Assembly: GCF_028769735.1 (NCBI RefSeq)
Contig: NC_088179.1
Coordinates: 4,027,501-4,091,500 of the forward strand
Source: Zonotrichia leucophrys gambelii
Taxonomy: Eukaryota; Chordata; Aves; Passeriformes; Passerellidae
DNA length: 64,000 nucleotides
Direction of reading: 5' to 3'
Part shown: in pieces, positions 24,501 through 34,189 of the stretch
Numbering within the stretch: the stretch's first letter is position 1
How the letters are laid out: each line of letters opens with the position of its first letter
Notes under the pieces: generated by a model
Seen by the model: only the letters and a program-made list of their open reading frames with translations
Database searches by the model: none
Told to the model about the DNA's origin: nothing
Made by a program: the position numbers and the translations under genes

Positions 24501-27500
24501 GTCTAGAGCACAAGGTTTTGGTGCTGTCCTGGAGTCTGCAAGGGCTTTGGAGAAGTTGCTCACCTAGCCTTTCTCCAGACACCATCTCACTCACAAGGGA
24601 GAAGTCTCATTGAACTCAGAATTTCCAGGTCTCCTACTACATCAATTCTCCAAATACTAACACATAAAGTTTCCTTTGAAGGACTCAACACCTGAAAGTA
24701 ACATAGGATGGGAAGTGTTTGAGGCAGTAGAATCTGGTTGGTAGCTCCCCTGAATATGATAAGATCTGTGTCATTTCCTCCCTGGTTTTATCCATACCAG
24801 AATACATTTCTCTCTCTACAAAGAGTGAGCTGGATTAAACCACATTCTACTTCAACTGGTGCTAAGCTAACAGTTCATCCATACCTTTGGCATCTGCTGA
24901 GTTATTTTGGCCAGATTTTGTCCTTTCTTTCCAATGATGAAACGATGAAGCCAAGAGGGGGCTGAGACCGAGGAGACGGTAAAACTGTTGGCCTGAGAGA
25001 CAGAGAAGCTGTTGATGGACAGACTGCAAGAGGCCTTCACAAAAAATCACTTCCAATTCCCATGCTGCACCCTCATTGTTCAATTCTAAGCTGCATCTCT
25101 GACAGCCTGACAGAGACCACCCCCCTCCACCTGTCAGTGCCCAGGGATGTATTTCTGTGGGGCTGCCAAAGGAGCCTGGCCCATCCCATCAGTACCTTTG
25201 CATAGACTTCAGTCAATGCCTGCCCAAGCTTTTCAGGCTCGCCTCGCAGTATCACCGTCTCCGAGCTACTGTCAGTGGGTGGGATCTCGACAGACACTCC
25301 AGTTTTCTCCAAGATCTCCTGCAGGGAATTACCCTTGGGGCCGATGACATACTTGTGCTGGGACTTCTTCACCTCCACAGCGATGGTAGTAGTCTTCTTT
25401 TTCTGTAGGAGCAGAGGCACTGGAGCATCAATCACAAGGGAGCAGGGAAGGACAAAAGTGAAAGGAAGAGACACAAGATGCAGTGAAGCTCAGCACCCAG
25501 GAAAGATCAAAGCAAAGGTGAGCACAGGAGTTCTGCAGTACCCTAGAATCTTGGGGACCTGCTTACAGAAAGCCTTATTCTCAAAAATTGACAGGTGAAA
25601 TACAAAAATTTTGTTTCAGCTCCCTGGGACACTACATGGAAGAGACCACATACACACCCCTGGCCTTGCACAATGCCCAGCTGTCCCCAGGCAGTGCTGT
25701 AATGCAACACCACGCTATAAGCTGATTATCTGTGTTGAAATTCAGACCGGTACAAATGCAGACGTAACCATGAGGAAAAACAGACCAACAACCCACAACA
25801 AGGATATTCACAGTGACACTAACAATGGAAAATAAACTGAGGTGAAATTTACTTTTCAGCAACTTCTACTCATGTAACAATTTTGATACTGTCAGTTGGC
25901 CACACTGTAGCCTTCACACTTCCCTCCTTCCTTTGCAGCACCTGTGAAAACATGCACCCAGAGAGCTCTTTGTGGTCTGCTAATTTCCATTACACAAAAA
26001 AGCAGGAGAGCTGTCACCTCCCCAACAGAATCACCCCACGTCCCACTCTGCTGAGCAAGGAAATGGTAAGACCCAGGTCCATGTACTGCAAAGGCTGCTG
26101 AGCAAGAGCTGACACGAGGAGAATGCAACTGAGGGATGCACAGAAGTAGAACAAGAAGGGAAGAGGGGCTGTGAGCAGGTGGGGGGGAAGATGGGAAGCT
26201 TTAGGGACCATCCATACCTTCTCCTCATAGATCTTCTTAACACGAGCCACAGCCTGGGCCAGCTGCTCCTTCTCCCCTGTGAAGACTATCTCTGTCTTGT
26301 TGACGCTGGGCGGGGGGATGTTGATGCGTGTCCCTGTCTCCTGCATGAGCTCACTCACCAGCTTGTTGTAAGGGCCAGCAATGAAGGGATGGTACACTTT
26401 CTCCACATCCAGCCTCTCCACGGCACGCTTATCCTACAGGAATCCAGAACAGCCCTCAGGGAAACTGCTGGTGATACATACAGCTGATTCCCAGTGCTGT
26501 CTTTCTTGACACTCTAGCCCAAGCACCTTTCCAGTTTGCAGGCTCCATCCCTTTCCATCTACAAACACCGCTGGTCTCAATTTATGATATTTGCCTCTAA
26601 TCTCTTGGCTTAGCTGGTAACTAATGTGGTTCACTTCAAAATATGAAAAGAGCTTATTTGACTTCAGAGATGGACAAAAGGGGCAAGCAGAAGGTGCAGA
26701 ACCTGGAAGCAGTGCTCAAACAGCCAGGGGAATGGTGTGCACCTCTGTTCAGGCTAACAGTGTTACCACTTGTAGGGGGATAGAATACAAAGGTAGTATA
26801 GAAGGTAATCTTACCCCCTCAGAGTTGCAGCTGGGTTAATTATTAAGGATTAGGAGCTGGCCTGATGTTAACAGGCCACAGCTGTAGCCAATAAGAAGAG
26901 TGTTCTAAAAGAGTGGATTGGTTGGTTGAGGGGACTGGAGTCAGTTGGCTGCTGTGAGGACAAGGAAGAGTCAGTGCCCAGAGGAGCTGCCTACAAGAAA
27001 CATCAAGGGGGTACAAAACTCTGGCAATATGGAACCATTGCAATGTAATGACAATAGAACTCTTGCAATATAATGACAACAACCACTGGCTGTGGCCATG
27101 GTGGCTACAAACATCTCATATACCATAGAGAACCAAAATGGCAGTTCAGATAACAACATGAGAGATCACAGGCCTGAGGTACCTGCTCAGCAGAGATAAG
27201 CAAGATCTCGTGTCGGGCCTTTTCAATCCCTTCCTTAGTGCCAGTGATCTTGATCTGGTTGCTGGGGTCATCTGGGCGGGGGATCTGGATCTTGGTTGCA
27301 GTTTTGAGCTCCAGGTCCTGCAGCTTCTCACCATTCTTTCCAATGACAAAGCGGTGGTGCTCCTTGGGGATGGCAACTGTCGCTGAGGCCTGCAATACAG
27401 AGGCCAAGGATCTGTGAGAGCCCCTGCCTGCACAGGGAAAGCTTTTCAGATGCTGCTTATGCTACAACTGAGGAGTGAACACAGTGTCTTCCAGCACATC

Positions 27501-30500
27501 CATCTAGCACAAGACTGACACAATGCCAGAGGAGCTGATCTAAAGTGCCTGTATTCCAGGAGTCTAAACCCCACTATTCCCTAAAAAGCCTTCTGTTTTC
27601 CCAGGACCAACACTCTGAACAAGCAAAAGCCTTCAGGCACAGATGAGGAGGTGTCTATGCTCCACTGTCTCAGTCTCTCAGCACCAGAGAGCAACTGGGA
27701 TGACAGCTCTGGGGTAGAGTTTATCTGAACTCTGATATCTGCTGCCAAGGCTACAGAGAAGAAGACATAGCCTGACTCCTAGGAAACTGAAATTCAACAC
27801 CAGAAACTTATTCCAGCAGGCAGACAGCTCAACTATGCTTACCATTACTGAGTGCTAAGGTGTCTTCAAAGCAGCACATGCTGCTTCAGGGACTGCTTCT
27901 CTCTTGAAAACAAGGGATCCCCAGAACTTTTCTCAATCTAGCAATAAAGGTCTGGCTTGTAACAGGGATTCCTGACTTCTACCCTTCTCAATGAGTTTTT
28001 ATTGACCTGAGAGCTTAGGATTGCTACTATGCTGTTGATCCCAGTGAATATGTAACTATTAACTAACTAGGCACTTACAATTCAAGCTATAATGGAAAAA
28101 GAAATAAATGAAATCAAAACCAGATCACTTGGTGTGACTCTTCAGCTTCCTGTCCACATACTGATGCCAGGCAAGCCGAGGAGAGGTTGCAACACAGACA
28201 CACCTTTCAGACCTGGGGCCACGTAGGAGGGATATGTGAGGACATGTGGGGCATGGATCTGTGGGAGTACAACCTAAACTATTTTTTCAGATGCACATTA
28301 TGTAGAGTTTGTCCCATTTTCATCCCTCTGGCAGGGTATGACACATGGGCTGAACAGCACTGAGCAGACATGGTATTAACTACTGCATTAACTACCTTGG
28401 ACATTACACTTTAAAACACACCATGACATCTGGCTATGATGGATCTTAACAAGAAGTACCATTTTGATAATGAACTCAAGAACCTGAAAGTAAGAAATCA
28501 AAATGCAGAGGACTGAAAGGAGAAGCAACTGAAACAAGCAGTCTGTAATTACTTACCAATGGGGCTCAAGTTACACAACTCAGAACCCCAATCTGAAACT
28601 TCCACCATTTGGCAGGACTCCCTCTTCTCTATTTTTCTTCCTCCCATCCCTCCACATTCTTCTCTGAAAGACTTCAGAGAAAGCACCACTCTGTTCTCAC
28701 ACACTATGAATTTTGTGTGAGGGACCTGTACCCTGCCAGCACCAGCACCTCAGCACAAAGTCACAGGTTGAAGACTCCACCCTTCATGCAACACCATGGC
28801 CTGTAATTAGCTTTGAACCCTATTTTAAGCCTCATTTCCATTCCAAATTGCCAACTGTATGCTTTGAAAATATATGGCAAAGCTGAATTAGTCATCTAAT
28901 AACACCTCTTTGGCTTATAAGCACACACCCAAGGGTCTCAAAGCATTCAAGAGTCTTGGGGAAGAGCAAGGATCAAGTGAGAAACAGTTAGCTGCCCTCA
29001 CCTGAGTCTGCAGCCGAGCAACAATTTCCTTCCGAGCCTTCATGACTGCTTCCAGCTTGCCAGAGACCATGATGGAAAGGCCCTGGTCCTTTGCCAGAGA
29101 CAGCTCCAGGTGAGCTCCTGTCTTCTGCATGATGTCAAGGCAGATCTTGGCCTGCTCCCCTTCTCCAAACTGATTCATGTCCTTGTACTTCCTCTCCTCC
29201 AGCGGCACATGGAACACCTGCTCAGCCACAGACACAAAAAGCACAGCAAGCTGTCAGTGTGCTTTGCCTGACAGCTCCTCTCTCTCTCTCATGGCTATGC
29301 AGGACTTTGGTGGCAAGCTGACCCCCAGGTTTGTGCAGCTGTGCCCAGGGAAGGGCAGGAGCACTTCCGCAGCCAGGCTGCCCCACACTGGGACTCTTCC
29401 TAAAGGGGGATTAGCACTCACTACAGGAATTCTGCAATCCTCCCTCTGGGCCTGCTTCAGCTATTTGTGGAACAGGGATTCCAACACATCCCTCCCCTCC
29501 AGAGCAGTCCTAGCTCTCAGCTGCAGTACCAGGGTAAAATACAACAAAGAGGCTGACTGATATACCAAGGATTTCATACTCCAGAGAATGCTTCACTTCA
29601 CCTACTTTGGGGAGTGGGGAAAAGACAGGAGATAAGACATCCACTCCACCAACCTGAGTGATGACAGAAGCCTTTATTGGTCGAATTTTGCTCCAGGGAC
29701 CAGCAGGTTCCTGGGCAGCTTCCAAACATGGTGCTTTCTCAGGGAGTGGAGGGAAGGCTTCCTTGTAGGTTGGAGGATCATTCTCTTCTTCAGAGTTTAA
29801 AGCTGTAACTGGAGTAAAGCAAATAGGGCAAATGAGTCACTTTCCCTGCAGAAATGCCCCTGTTCACAGGCAGTGCAATTGTAATTAGGCACCACTAACA
29901 AGGGAGAGCAAATGGCTTGTGCCCTGCTATTAATCCTATTACAACTATGCCTATGGGGCTGCCAAGTCTGGAGCACGACTGACATCAGCACAGCACAGAC
30001 TGCAGTGGATGCCACAAACCACCAGCCTTGTTTGAGCTGGCACAGGGGGTGCAGGGAGTGAACAGCACCTTATTGCCAACTCTGTCAAGAGGAGTTCAAT
30101 TAGGAGAAAACAGGCTGAGCTGAAAGAAGTGAAAGGACCAAAGGGTGCAGGTCAGAAGGGGATAAGACAAACATCAGCCCAGGGAAAAGGCAGAGAAGGA
30201 CTATAGTTAGGGCAAAGTCTAGGGAAAGGGCAGAGAAGGACTATAGTTAGGGCAAAGTCTAGGGAAAGGGCAGAGAAGGACTATAGTTAGGGCAAAGTCT
30301 AGGGAAAGCCTGTATGCCTGTACATTATGTGCACTGGGCCATACCAAATGGGGCAGCTCACAGCTGGGAATGGAAGCCAAAACCCACCACAGAGTCAGTT
30401 TGTATGGTCAGTGACCACCCCCAGCACCTGGCTGAGCAAAGGGTGGAAATGACAGCCCAGCAAACTGATCTCTTGTGTAGCTCATTGCCCCACTCTTGAT

Positions 30501-30784
30501 GTGCCCCATCCCAGGGCTGAGAGCACTGCTAGCCAGAACTCTCTGAAGTGTTCAGGCCCATCTCCTCACAGCCCTCATTGTGCAGCACCACCACTGTGTT
30601 GCTGGGGGTGGACAGCTAGTCCAGTAAAACACTAATTTAGGGAAGGCAAATGCACAATTTTAACATGTTTGTGCAGTCTGGATTGAGAGGCACATGACAG
30701 GAACTCACCTTTCACCTGCTGCTGGGCCAGGCCGCTGCGGTGTTCAGCAAAGCTCTCCTGGGTCAAAACTGCCACAGAGCTCAT
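12432..30784 (-). CDS. HDLBP: HDLBP, vigilin: multi-KH RNA-binding protein (gene-level entry, 26 coding exons)
   Basis: Vigilin binds mRNA and tRNA through a long array of KH domains, acts in the cytoplasm and at the ER, and affects translation and stability of mRNAs, many of them for secreted proteins. All 26 coding exons can be joined with GT-AG junctions and consistent phase. Their lengths sum to 3804 nt, or 1267 residues plus stop, against 1268 in human. The start is MSSVAVLTQESF at 30784 and the end LPWGPKR with TAA at 12434-12432. Fifteen KH units follow a 77-residue N-terminal region. Most carry I-I-G-x-x-G loops; KH1, KH3 (GPYN) and KH11 (RRGQ) lack a canonical one. All but two coding introns after exon 1 are phase 0 and bound KH units or their midpoints. 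There are no disruptions. Individual exons are listed separately. Confidence 0.97.
13110..13238 (-). CDS. HDLBP: HDLBP coding exon 25
   Basis: Residues 1197-1239, from LADVVDNEAMQVYMKP to ATVNNEK. Phase 0 at both ends, donor GTGAGT. Lies C-terminal to the last KH domain. Confidence 0.95.
13655..13771 (-). CDS. HDLBP: HDLBP coding exon 24 (second half of KH15)
   Basis: Residues 1158-1196, from VDIRFPQSGAPDPNCV to ILNLEEEY: the beta strand and C-terminal helix of the last KH unit. Donor GTAAGT, phase 0. Confidence 0.95.
15111..15296 (-). CDS. HDLBP: HDLBP coding exon 23 (end of KH14, start of KH15)
   Basis: Residues 1096-1157. The first part (DQITITGYEKNAEAARDAI) closes KH14; the second carries the KH15 loop RIIGARGKAIRKIMDEFK. 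Exon length 186, phase 0. A solo LTR lies about 70 bases away on the upstream side. Confidence 0.96.
15367..15736 (-). mobile_element. Solo LTR, sense to HDLBP
   Basis: Closely matches the element at 1-461 without its AT-rich expansion. On the minus strand it begins near TGTGCATTCACATTC and ends GGAGTCAGATGCATCA, with an AATAAA close to its end (complement of TTTATT near 15402). No clear target duplication was found, so the ends are approximate. It sits in the intron just upstream of coding exon 23. Confidence 0.75.
15887..16030 (-). CDS. HDLBP: HDLBP coding exon 22 (first part of KH14)
   Basis: Residues 1048-1095, from ALRSFKLTVTVDPKYH through the loop IIGRKGAVITQI to FPDKDDESQ. Length 144, phase 0, donor GTGAGA. 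Confidence 0.95.
16562..16696 (-). CDS. HDLBP: HDLBP coding exon 21 (second half of KH13)
   Basis: Residues 1003-1047, VNIQVPAPELQSDIITITG through LLERVKELQAEQEDR, a charged helix. Length 135, phase 0. Confidence 0.95.
16830..16975 (-). mobile_element. CR1 LINE 3'-end fragment
   Basis: The plus strand reads CACAGAATGGCTGAGGTTG then AAGGACCTCTGGAGGTCATC, the reverse complement of a CR1 3' end as found throughout bird genomes. It is diverged and truncated, in an HDLBP intron. Confidence 0.65.
17351..17455 (-). CDS. HDLBP: HDLBP coding exon 20 (first half of KH13)
   Basis: Residues 968-1002, ALVPVTIEVEVPFDLH, loop YIIGQKGSGIRKM, ending DEFE. Length 105, phase 0. Confidence 0.95.
18058..18212 (-). 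CDS. HDLBP: HDLBP coding exon 19 (acidic insert and end of KH12)
   Basis: Residues 916-967. A hydrophilic insert rich in E, G and K (VQENGEEGGEGKEGKDTD) splits the KH12 unit, which then closes with CDIIIISGRREKCEAAKEAL. Length 155. It starts in phase 1 and ends in phase 0. Confidence 0.94.
18598..18736 (-). CDS. HDLBP: HDLBP coding exon 18 (first half of KH12)
   Basis: Residues 870-915, EAQVTIECTIPQKFHR, loop IMGPKGSRIQQI, ending REENP. Length 139, donor GTGTGT, phase 1: one of two internal coding introns that are not phase 0. Confidence 0.94.
19430..19648 (-). CDS. HDLBP: HDLBP coding exon 17 (KH11, atypical loop)
   Basis: Residues 797-869, DNVVEDSMVVDPKHHRH, then FVIRRGQVLREIADEYGG and a closing helix KKRIQEIIEDL. 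A whole KH unit in one exon of 219 nt. The GxxG position reads R-R-G-Q, as I recall for mammalian vigilin. Confidence 0.96.
19862..20083 (-). CDS. HDLBP: HDLBP coding exon 16 (KH10)
   Basis: Residues 723-796, QTKSYTVDLRAKPEYHKF, loop LIGKGGGNIRKV, closing helix EAQKELEALIKNL. Length 222, a single-exon KH unit, phase 0. Confidence 0.96.
20907..21125 (-). CDS. HDLBP: HDLBP coding exon 15 (KH9)
   Basis: Residues 650-722, ANITEVEVSIPSKLHNS, loop LIGAKGRFIRSIMEECGG, ending QLLHLAEEK. Length 219, a single-exon KH unit, phase 0. Confidence 0.96.
21442..21573 (-). CDS. HDLBP: HDLBP coding exon 14 (second half of KH8)
   Basis: Residues 606-649, IREESNTKIDLPAENSNSE through RHRILAIQKEL. Length 132, phase 0. 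Confidence 0.95.
21745..21831 (-). CDS. HDLBP: HDLBP coding exon 13 (first half of KH8)
   Basis: Residues 577-605, VENSFSISVPIFKQFHKN, loop IIGKGGANIKK. Length 87, phase 0. Confidence 0.95.
22148..22261 (-). CDS. HDLBP: HDLBP coding exon 12 (second half of KH7)
   Basis: Residues 539-576, VIINFPDPAHKSDIVQLRG through YMQKMVADL. Length 114, phase 0. Confidence 0.95.
22563..22667 (-). CDS. HDLBP: HDLBP coding exon 11 (first half of KH7)
   Basis: Residues 504-538, ENERTKDLIIEQKFHRT, loop IIGQKGERIREI, ending EKFPE. Length 105, phase 0. Confidence 0.95.
22953..23092 (-). CDS. HDLBP: HDLBP coding exon 10 (second half of KH6)
   Basis: Residues 457-503, INRIKDLYKVSVRIPPDNEK to KKELLELASRM. Length 140. 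The intron before it is phase 1; the one after is phase 0. Confidence 0.95.
23743..23821 (-). CDS. HDLBP: HDLBP coding exon 9 (first half of KH6)
   Basis: Residues 431-456, INRMDYAEINVDHKFHRH, loop LIGKNGAN. Length 79, donor GTAAGT, phase 1. Confidence 0.95.
24248..24352 (-). CDS. HDLBP: HDLBP coding exon 8 (second half of KH5)
   Basis: Residues 396-430, VHIEFTEGEDKITLEGPTED to IEVMVKDL. Length 105, donor GTGAGT, phase 0. Confidence 0.95.
24885..24992 (-). CDS. HDLBP: HDLBP coding exon 7 (first half of KH5)
   Basis: Residues 360-395, ANSFTVSSVSAPSWLHRF, loop IIGKKGQNLAKITQQMPK. Length 108, phase 0. Confidence 0.95.
25196..25402 (-). CDS. HDLBP: HDLBP coding exon 6 (KH4)
   Basis: Residues 291-359, KKKTTTIAVEVKKSQHKY, loop VIGPKGNSLQEILEKTG, ending LTEVYAK. 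A single-exon KH unit of 207 nt that opens with a lysine run. Confidence 0.95.
26218..26433 (-). CDS. HDLBP: HDLBP coding exon 5 (KH3, no GxxG)
   Basis: Residues 219-290, DKRAVERLDVEKVYHPFI, then AGPYNKLVSELMQETGTRI, ending VARVKKIYEEK. The loop reads G-P-Y-N where canonical KH domains have GxxG. Length 216, phase 0. Confidence 0.95.
26771..27081 (+). mobile_element. Complete solo LTR with 6-bp target duplication
   Basis: Starts TGTAGGGGGATAG and ends AATGACAACA, with ACCACT directly on both sides (26765-26770 and 27082-27087). It is 311 bp long and contains a CCAATAAG motif and a tandem GCAATATAATGACAA near its end. The 6-bp duplication suggests a class II (ERVK-type) retrovirus. It points opposite to HDLBP, in the intron between coding exons 4 and 5. 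Confidence 0.87.
27183..27389 (-). CDS. HDLBP: HDLBP coding exon 4 (KH2)
   Basis: Residues 150-218, ASATVAIPKEHHRF, loop VIGKNGEKLQDLELKTATK, ending HEILLISAEQ. Length 207, a single-exon KH unit. Confidence 0.96.
27390..29001 (-). other. HDLBP: HDLBP intron, nothing recognised
   Basis: No exon, RNA gene or clear mobile element was recognised between coding exons 3 and 4. Confidence 0.5.
29002..29217 (-). CDS. HDLBP: HDLBP coding exon 3 (degenerate KH1)
   Basis: Residues 78-149, VFHVPLEERKYKDMNQFGEG, then EQAKICLDIMQKTGAHLEL and IMVSGKLEAVMKARKEIVAR. It has KH-like spacing but no GxxG loop. Length 216, phase 0. Confidence 0.95.
29654..29808 (-). CDS. HDLBP: HDLBP coding exon 2 (N-terminal region)
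   Basis: Residues 26-77, including NSEEENDPPTYKEAFPPLPE and IRPIKASVITQ: a proline- and acid-rich segment before the KH array. Length 155, entered in phase 1. Confidence 0.94.
30181..30308 (+). repeat. Tandem repeat, three copies of 40 bp
   Basis: Units beginning AGGGAAAGGGCAGAGAAGG and ending TTAGGGCAAAGTCT start at 30181, 30221 and 30261, followed by eight bases of a fourth. Copies 2 and 3 are identical; copy 1 differs by one base. Located in HDLBP coding intron 1. Confidence 0.95.
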
Positions 30785-30821
30785 TGTCGACTTCCCACCC
30801 ACACACAATCCGGGTATGCCA
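30709..30821 (-). CDS. HDLBP: HDLBP coding exon 1 (start codon)
   Basis: The ATG is the complement of 30782-30784, in the context GACAATG. The first residues are MSSVAVLTQESFAEHRSGLA, with 76 coding bases before a GTGAGT donor. The 37 bases upstream are 5' UTR after the acceptor CTCTCGCAG. The start is chosen by agreement with the known vigilin N-terminus. Confidence 0.93.
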
Positions 30822-31392
30822 CTGCGAGAGATGGAGTGGCAACAGTATTACCAACAGCAGCCAGGGTGAACAAAGTCAGCCCAGGAAGACAAAGTACTTG
30901 TTACAGAGCACTCTTCCAGTCTTCCTCTTGAAAAGCACCCCCAGGGCCCACTGGCTGCCTGATTTCCTTGTTGAAACAGGAATTTTGGGGGGATATTTCC
31001 TCCCTACACAGTGGTCACCAAAACCAGAGCTCCTCCCTAAGAAGGCAAAGGATGTGTAACCTAAGAAGGTCACTGGAAAGGGGGACACCACAAATTTTTA
31101 AAGCATACTCTAATTAAACTTAGAGTACAGTCTCATTAATCTATTAATTATTAATGGTGTGCAATTTTACATGAGTATGTGAATATCTGGACAGTCAGTC
31201 CAAGACCATGGTGTACTCCTAGAGATAAAAGAGAAAGGACCCAGGAAGCTGTTTCCTCCTCCTGAGAAACTTATTTAGGTGCCTGACTTAGGGAGACACT
31301 CAGAAAACCACTCTGACTAGCAAGCTCAGCAGCAGCAAGATCTTTGGCTCCCCAAAATAAGAATTTACCAGCTAAATGGTGTAAAAACTTAC

Positions 31393-31460
31393 CAGCTAAA
31401 TGGTCAGTAGCCAGAGAGTCCGTCCTGTAAGCTGCCTGTTTGTCAGCCTGCCAGCTTTTG
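31393..31460 (-). other. HDLBP: HDLBP 5' UTR exon (predicted)
   Basis: On the minus strand a CTCTACAG acceptor, 68 bases without ATG, and a GTAAGT donor define a good non-coding exon 0.6 kb upstream of coding exon 1. A 24-bp tandem duplication repeats the donor and the exon end at 31365-31388, offering a second donor (GTAAAT) that would lengthen the exon to 92. Support is from splice sites alone. Confidence 0.55.
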
Positions 31461-34189
31461 CTGTAGAGAAAAAAAATAATTAAAATAAATAAATTAGGTC
31501 CAAGACAACAGAAAACATGACATCCCTGTTACTGTGACTTCCAACAGAGCACTGCCTGTAGCTTCAAAGCTGCACCTTATCCAAAACACTCATACCCAGC
31601 TGCATCTCCCCACACATGACACCTGTTGTATTTTACTAGCTGTGCCACTATCTACTCCAACTTCACAGCAGGAAGTCTGGAGTAGTTACTCTTTCACCAC
31701 ACTGGCTACAAGAGTAGCCATCCAATATCAGGCAAAAATATAGTCAATTAATAGCAGATGTTCAAAACATGAAATTTCAGGGTTGCAAACAAGACCTTCT
31801 CTAGTCAGAAGAGACTAACAACCTGAAAACCTGCCAACAGCACTGCCATCAGTCACAAGTTAGGAATGTAGTTCAGTGGAGCTTGGGTGAATCAACACAG
31901 ACATCCTCACAAACCAAGGCAAACACTCAGCTGCTGGGCAGTCCAGCTCTGCAGTTTTTATTGCAATAAGATCATGCACCAGGCACTAAATTCTGTCTCC
32001 AGGCCTAAATCTGAAAGTTTGAAGAAGAAAATTTACACTGGTTTACATAGACTATTTTAAATGTGTACAAGAGGCAGAACCAGGAAGAAAAATACACTGC
32101 TGGGAAAGGACTTCCATCTCCTGAACCTGGATCTGCAGATTTACTGAGAAAGCGCTTAGGAATACAAGTGAAAATGTAAAAGTCAGTACAGTACACACAC
32201 TGTCAGTTGTACAATATTCACACCCAGAGCCCTCCAGAGCTGCTCTGTGTGCTTCTGCAGAGCTGGCACTCTCCTAAAACCCAGTGCCTCTGCCTGCTCA
32301 TGGGACAAGAGGCTGCTGTCCCACACACACCCTGCAGTGCTGCTTGGGCCATCTTCTGTACAGCTTGATTGCTTTTCAGCAAAGTAGCAGCTGCCATCTC
32401 TGACACTCCAGTATGTTTGAAAGGCTCCCAAAACCAGGGTCACTCCTAAAAACATAGTGCTGCTGATGGGGTGTCTCACATTATGCTTGAGCTGTAATGC
32501 AGTAAAGGGAGGCTGATGGTGGCAGAAGGAAAGGAGGGAAGAACAGAGAAAACAGTGATGCAACAGAGTCATCCAGGCCTGATCTGCACCTCAGCCAAGG
32601 CCATTGTTTTCCCCTACTTCAACACACCTTGAACAGGCAGAAGGCAGCACAAACTGTGCTGTCAGAGCAATAGAGCTAATGCTGCAATTAATCCAGGAAT
32701 GAGGCAGCAGGTACTGGGACAGCCAGTCATGCTGCTGAAGTACAGCTGCTGCAGCAATGCAGATCTCTGCACAGAAAGGGTGGCTAGCAACCTGATCTTG
32801 CAGAAATCTCCTTGCAGTCCAGGGTTACACCCCAGTGCAAGACATGGTTATGTGTCCATGGTGCATGCCTGTGCTGCTCAGGCTGCTGCAGATCCAAGGA
32901 AAGCAAGTTACAGCCATGGCACCTGTTCCAGACTATCTCCCCAAGGCTTGCAGACTCTGTGGCAGCTCCTGCAGCCCCTTGGGTCACTAACGAGGGTGCC
33001 ACCACCTTGTGGCAAGCTCCAAATGAAGGCAGGAGGGAGAGGCATGCTAGACATCACAAACAGCTGTCAAGGTCTGGCCACAGCCTTGCTAAAGGCACAG
33101 ATGTGCTTATAACTCTCATTTCTCCAGAAAACACCACCTGGCTGATCTTGCATGTATTTTTCTCCTTAGAGGAGGAGGGTAAGGATAAGAAGTCAGTGAA
33201 CAACACCCAATATAGCACCTACTTGAAAGACACAACCTCAAGGCACAGCTGCTGGTTTCACTGTGTACACAGCAGCTGCACAGATCCTCCTTCAGCCTCC
33301 ACCTCAGAGAGCAGCCAGACATTGAATGCAGAATCAAAGGGCAGCATTTATCCATATGAATTTCTGCTTCGTCACCCATACAAGAAGCTAAGAACAAATA
33401 CTCCTCATCTCCAGCAATTCCAAGCATCTGGTATATTGCAGGCCTCAGGGATTCATCTCTGGCCAAAATCAGAGGCAACCATTAGAATGGTATTTTAAAT
33501 GCAACATCAAAACCAGCAGTTCAAGCACTGCATTTGGATCTTACACCTCCTTGGCTTCCCACTTAGGTTTTGAAACTAAGGTTACAGCTACGTCATGCCA
33601 GCATGGAGCTGACTGGGTCAACAGGTTTCAAACTGCCTGCTTGATACACTGCCTGTAGCGCTGGCCTTGTGCACCAAATAAAGTTACAGAAGTCTAGAGC
33701 ACATTTCAATAAAGAGAACGAATTCTCAAATAAAGAGAAACATCCTAAAAATAACCTCCAGCAATGGCCAGACCTAATCACACGGGAAACATTTGTATGA
33801 AGAGAAACAAAGGCAAAGTCATGAGTTACACTGCCAATACAGGCAGCTCTTGTGGACGGAAATGTCAGTTACATGTTATTTAAAAGTATATTTATACAAA
33901 CATTATTACTTTGTTAATGCCATGCAGTGAGAACACACACAGCAGCAGGTCTGGGCTGGTAGGCACTGTGCTCTGTCAAACGTTCACCCAGGACAAGGCA
34001 ACCTCTTGGTTGATGAGTGGACACATGAAAATACTTCTTTTCTGAAAACCGACGGGCTCCCTCAGCGACTGAAGGCCCAGGTCCCCTGGTTTGGAGGGGA
34101 TCACGCTGACAGACAGCTGCTGTGTGGCAGAACGCAGTCTCCCTTCGTAGCGATTCCCGACTTAATGCATCACAAAGTGCAACCCGACC
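31461..34189 (-). other. HDLBP: HDLBP upstream intron, nothing recognised
   Basis: No exon with recognisable homology, no RNA gene and no clear mobile element was identified. Long overlapping open frames at 32699-33498 show no domain. Confidence 0.45.

Noticed and set aside
32699..33498. Two long overlapping plus-strand open frames upstream of HDLBP coding exon 1
   Set aside because: No recognisable domain, no splice evidence, antisense to HDLBP intron sequence, and mixed low-complexity composition.
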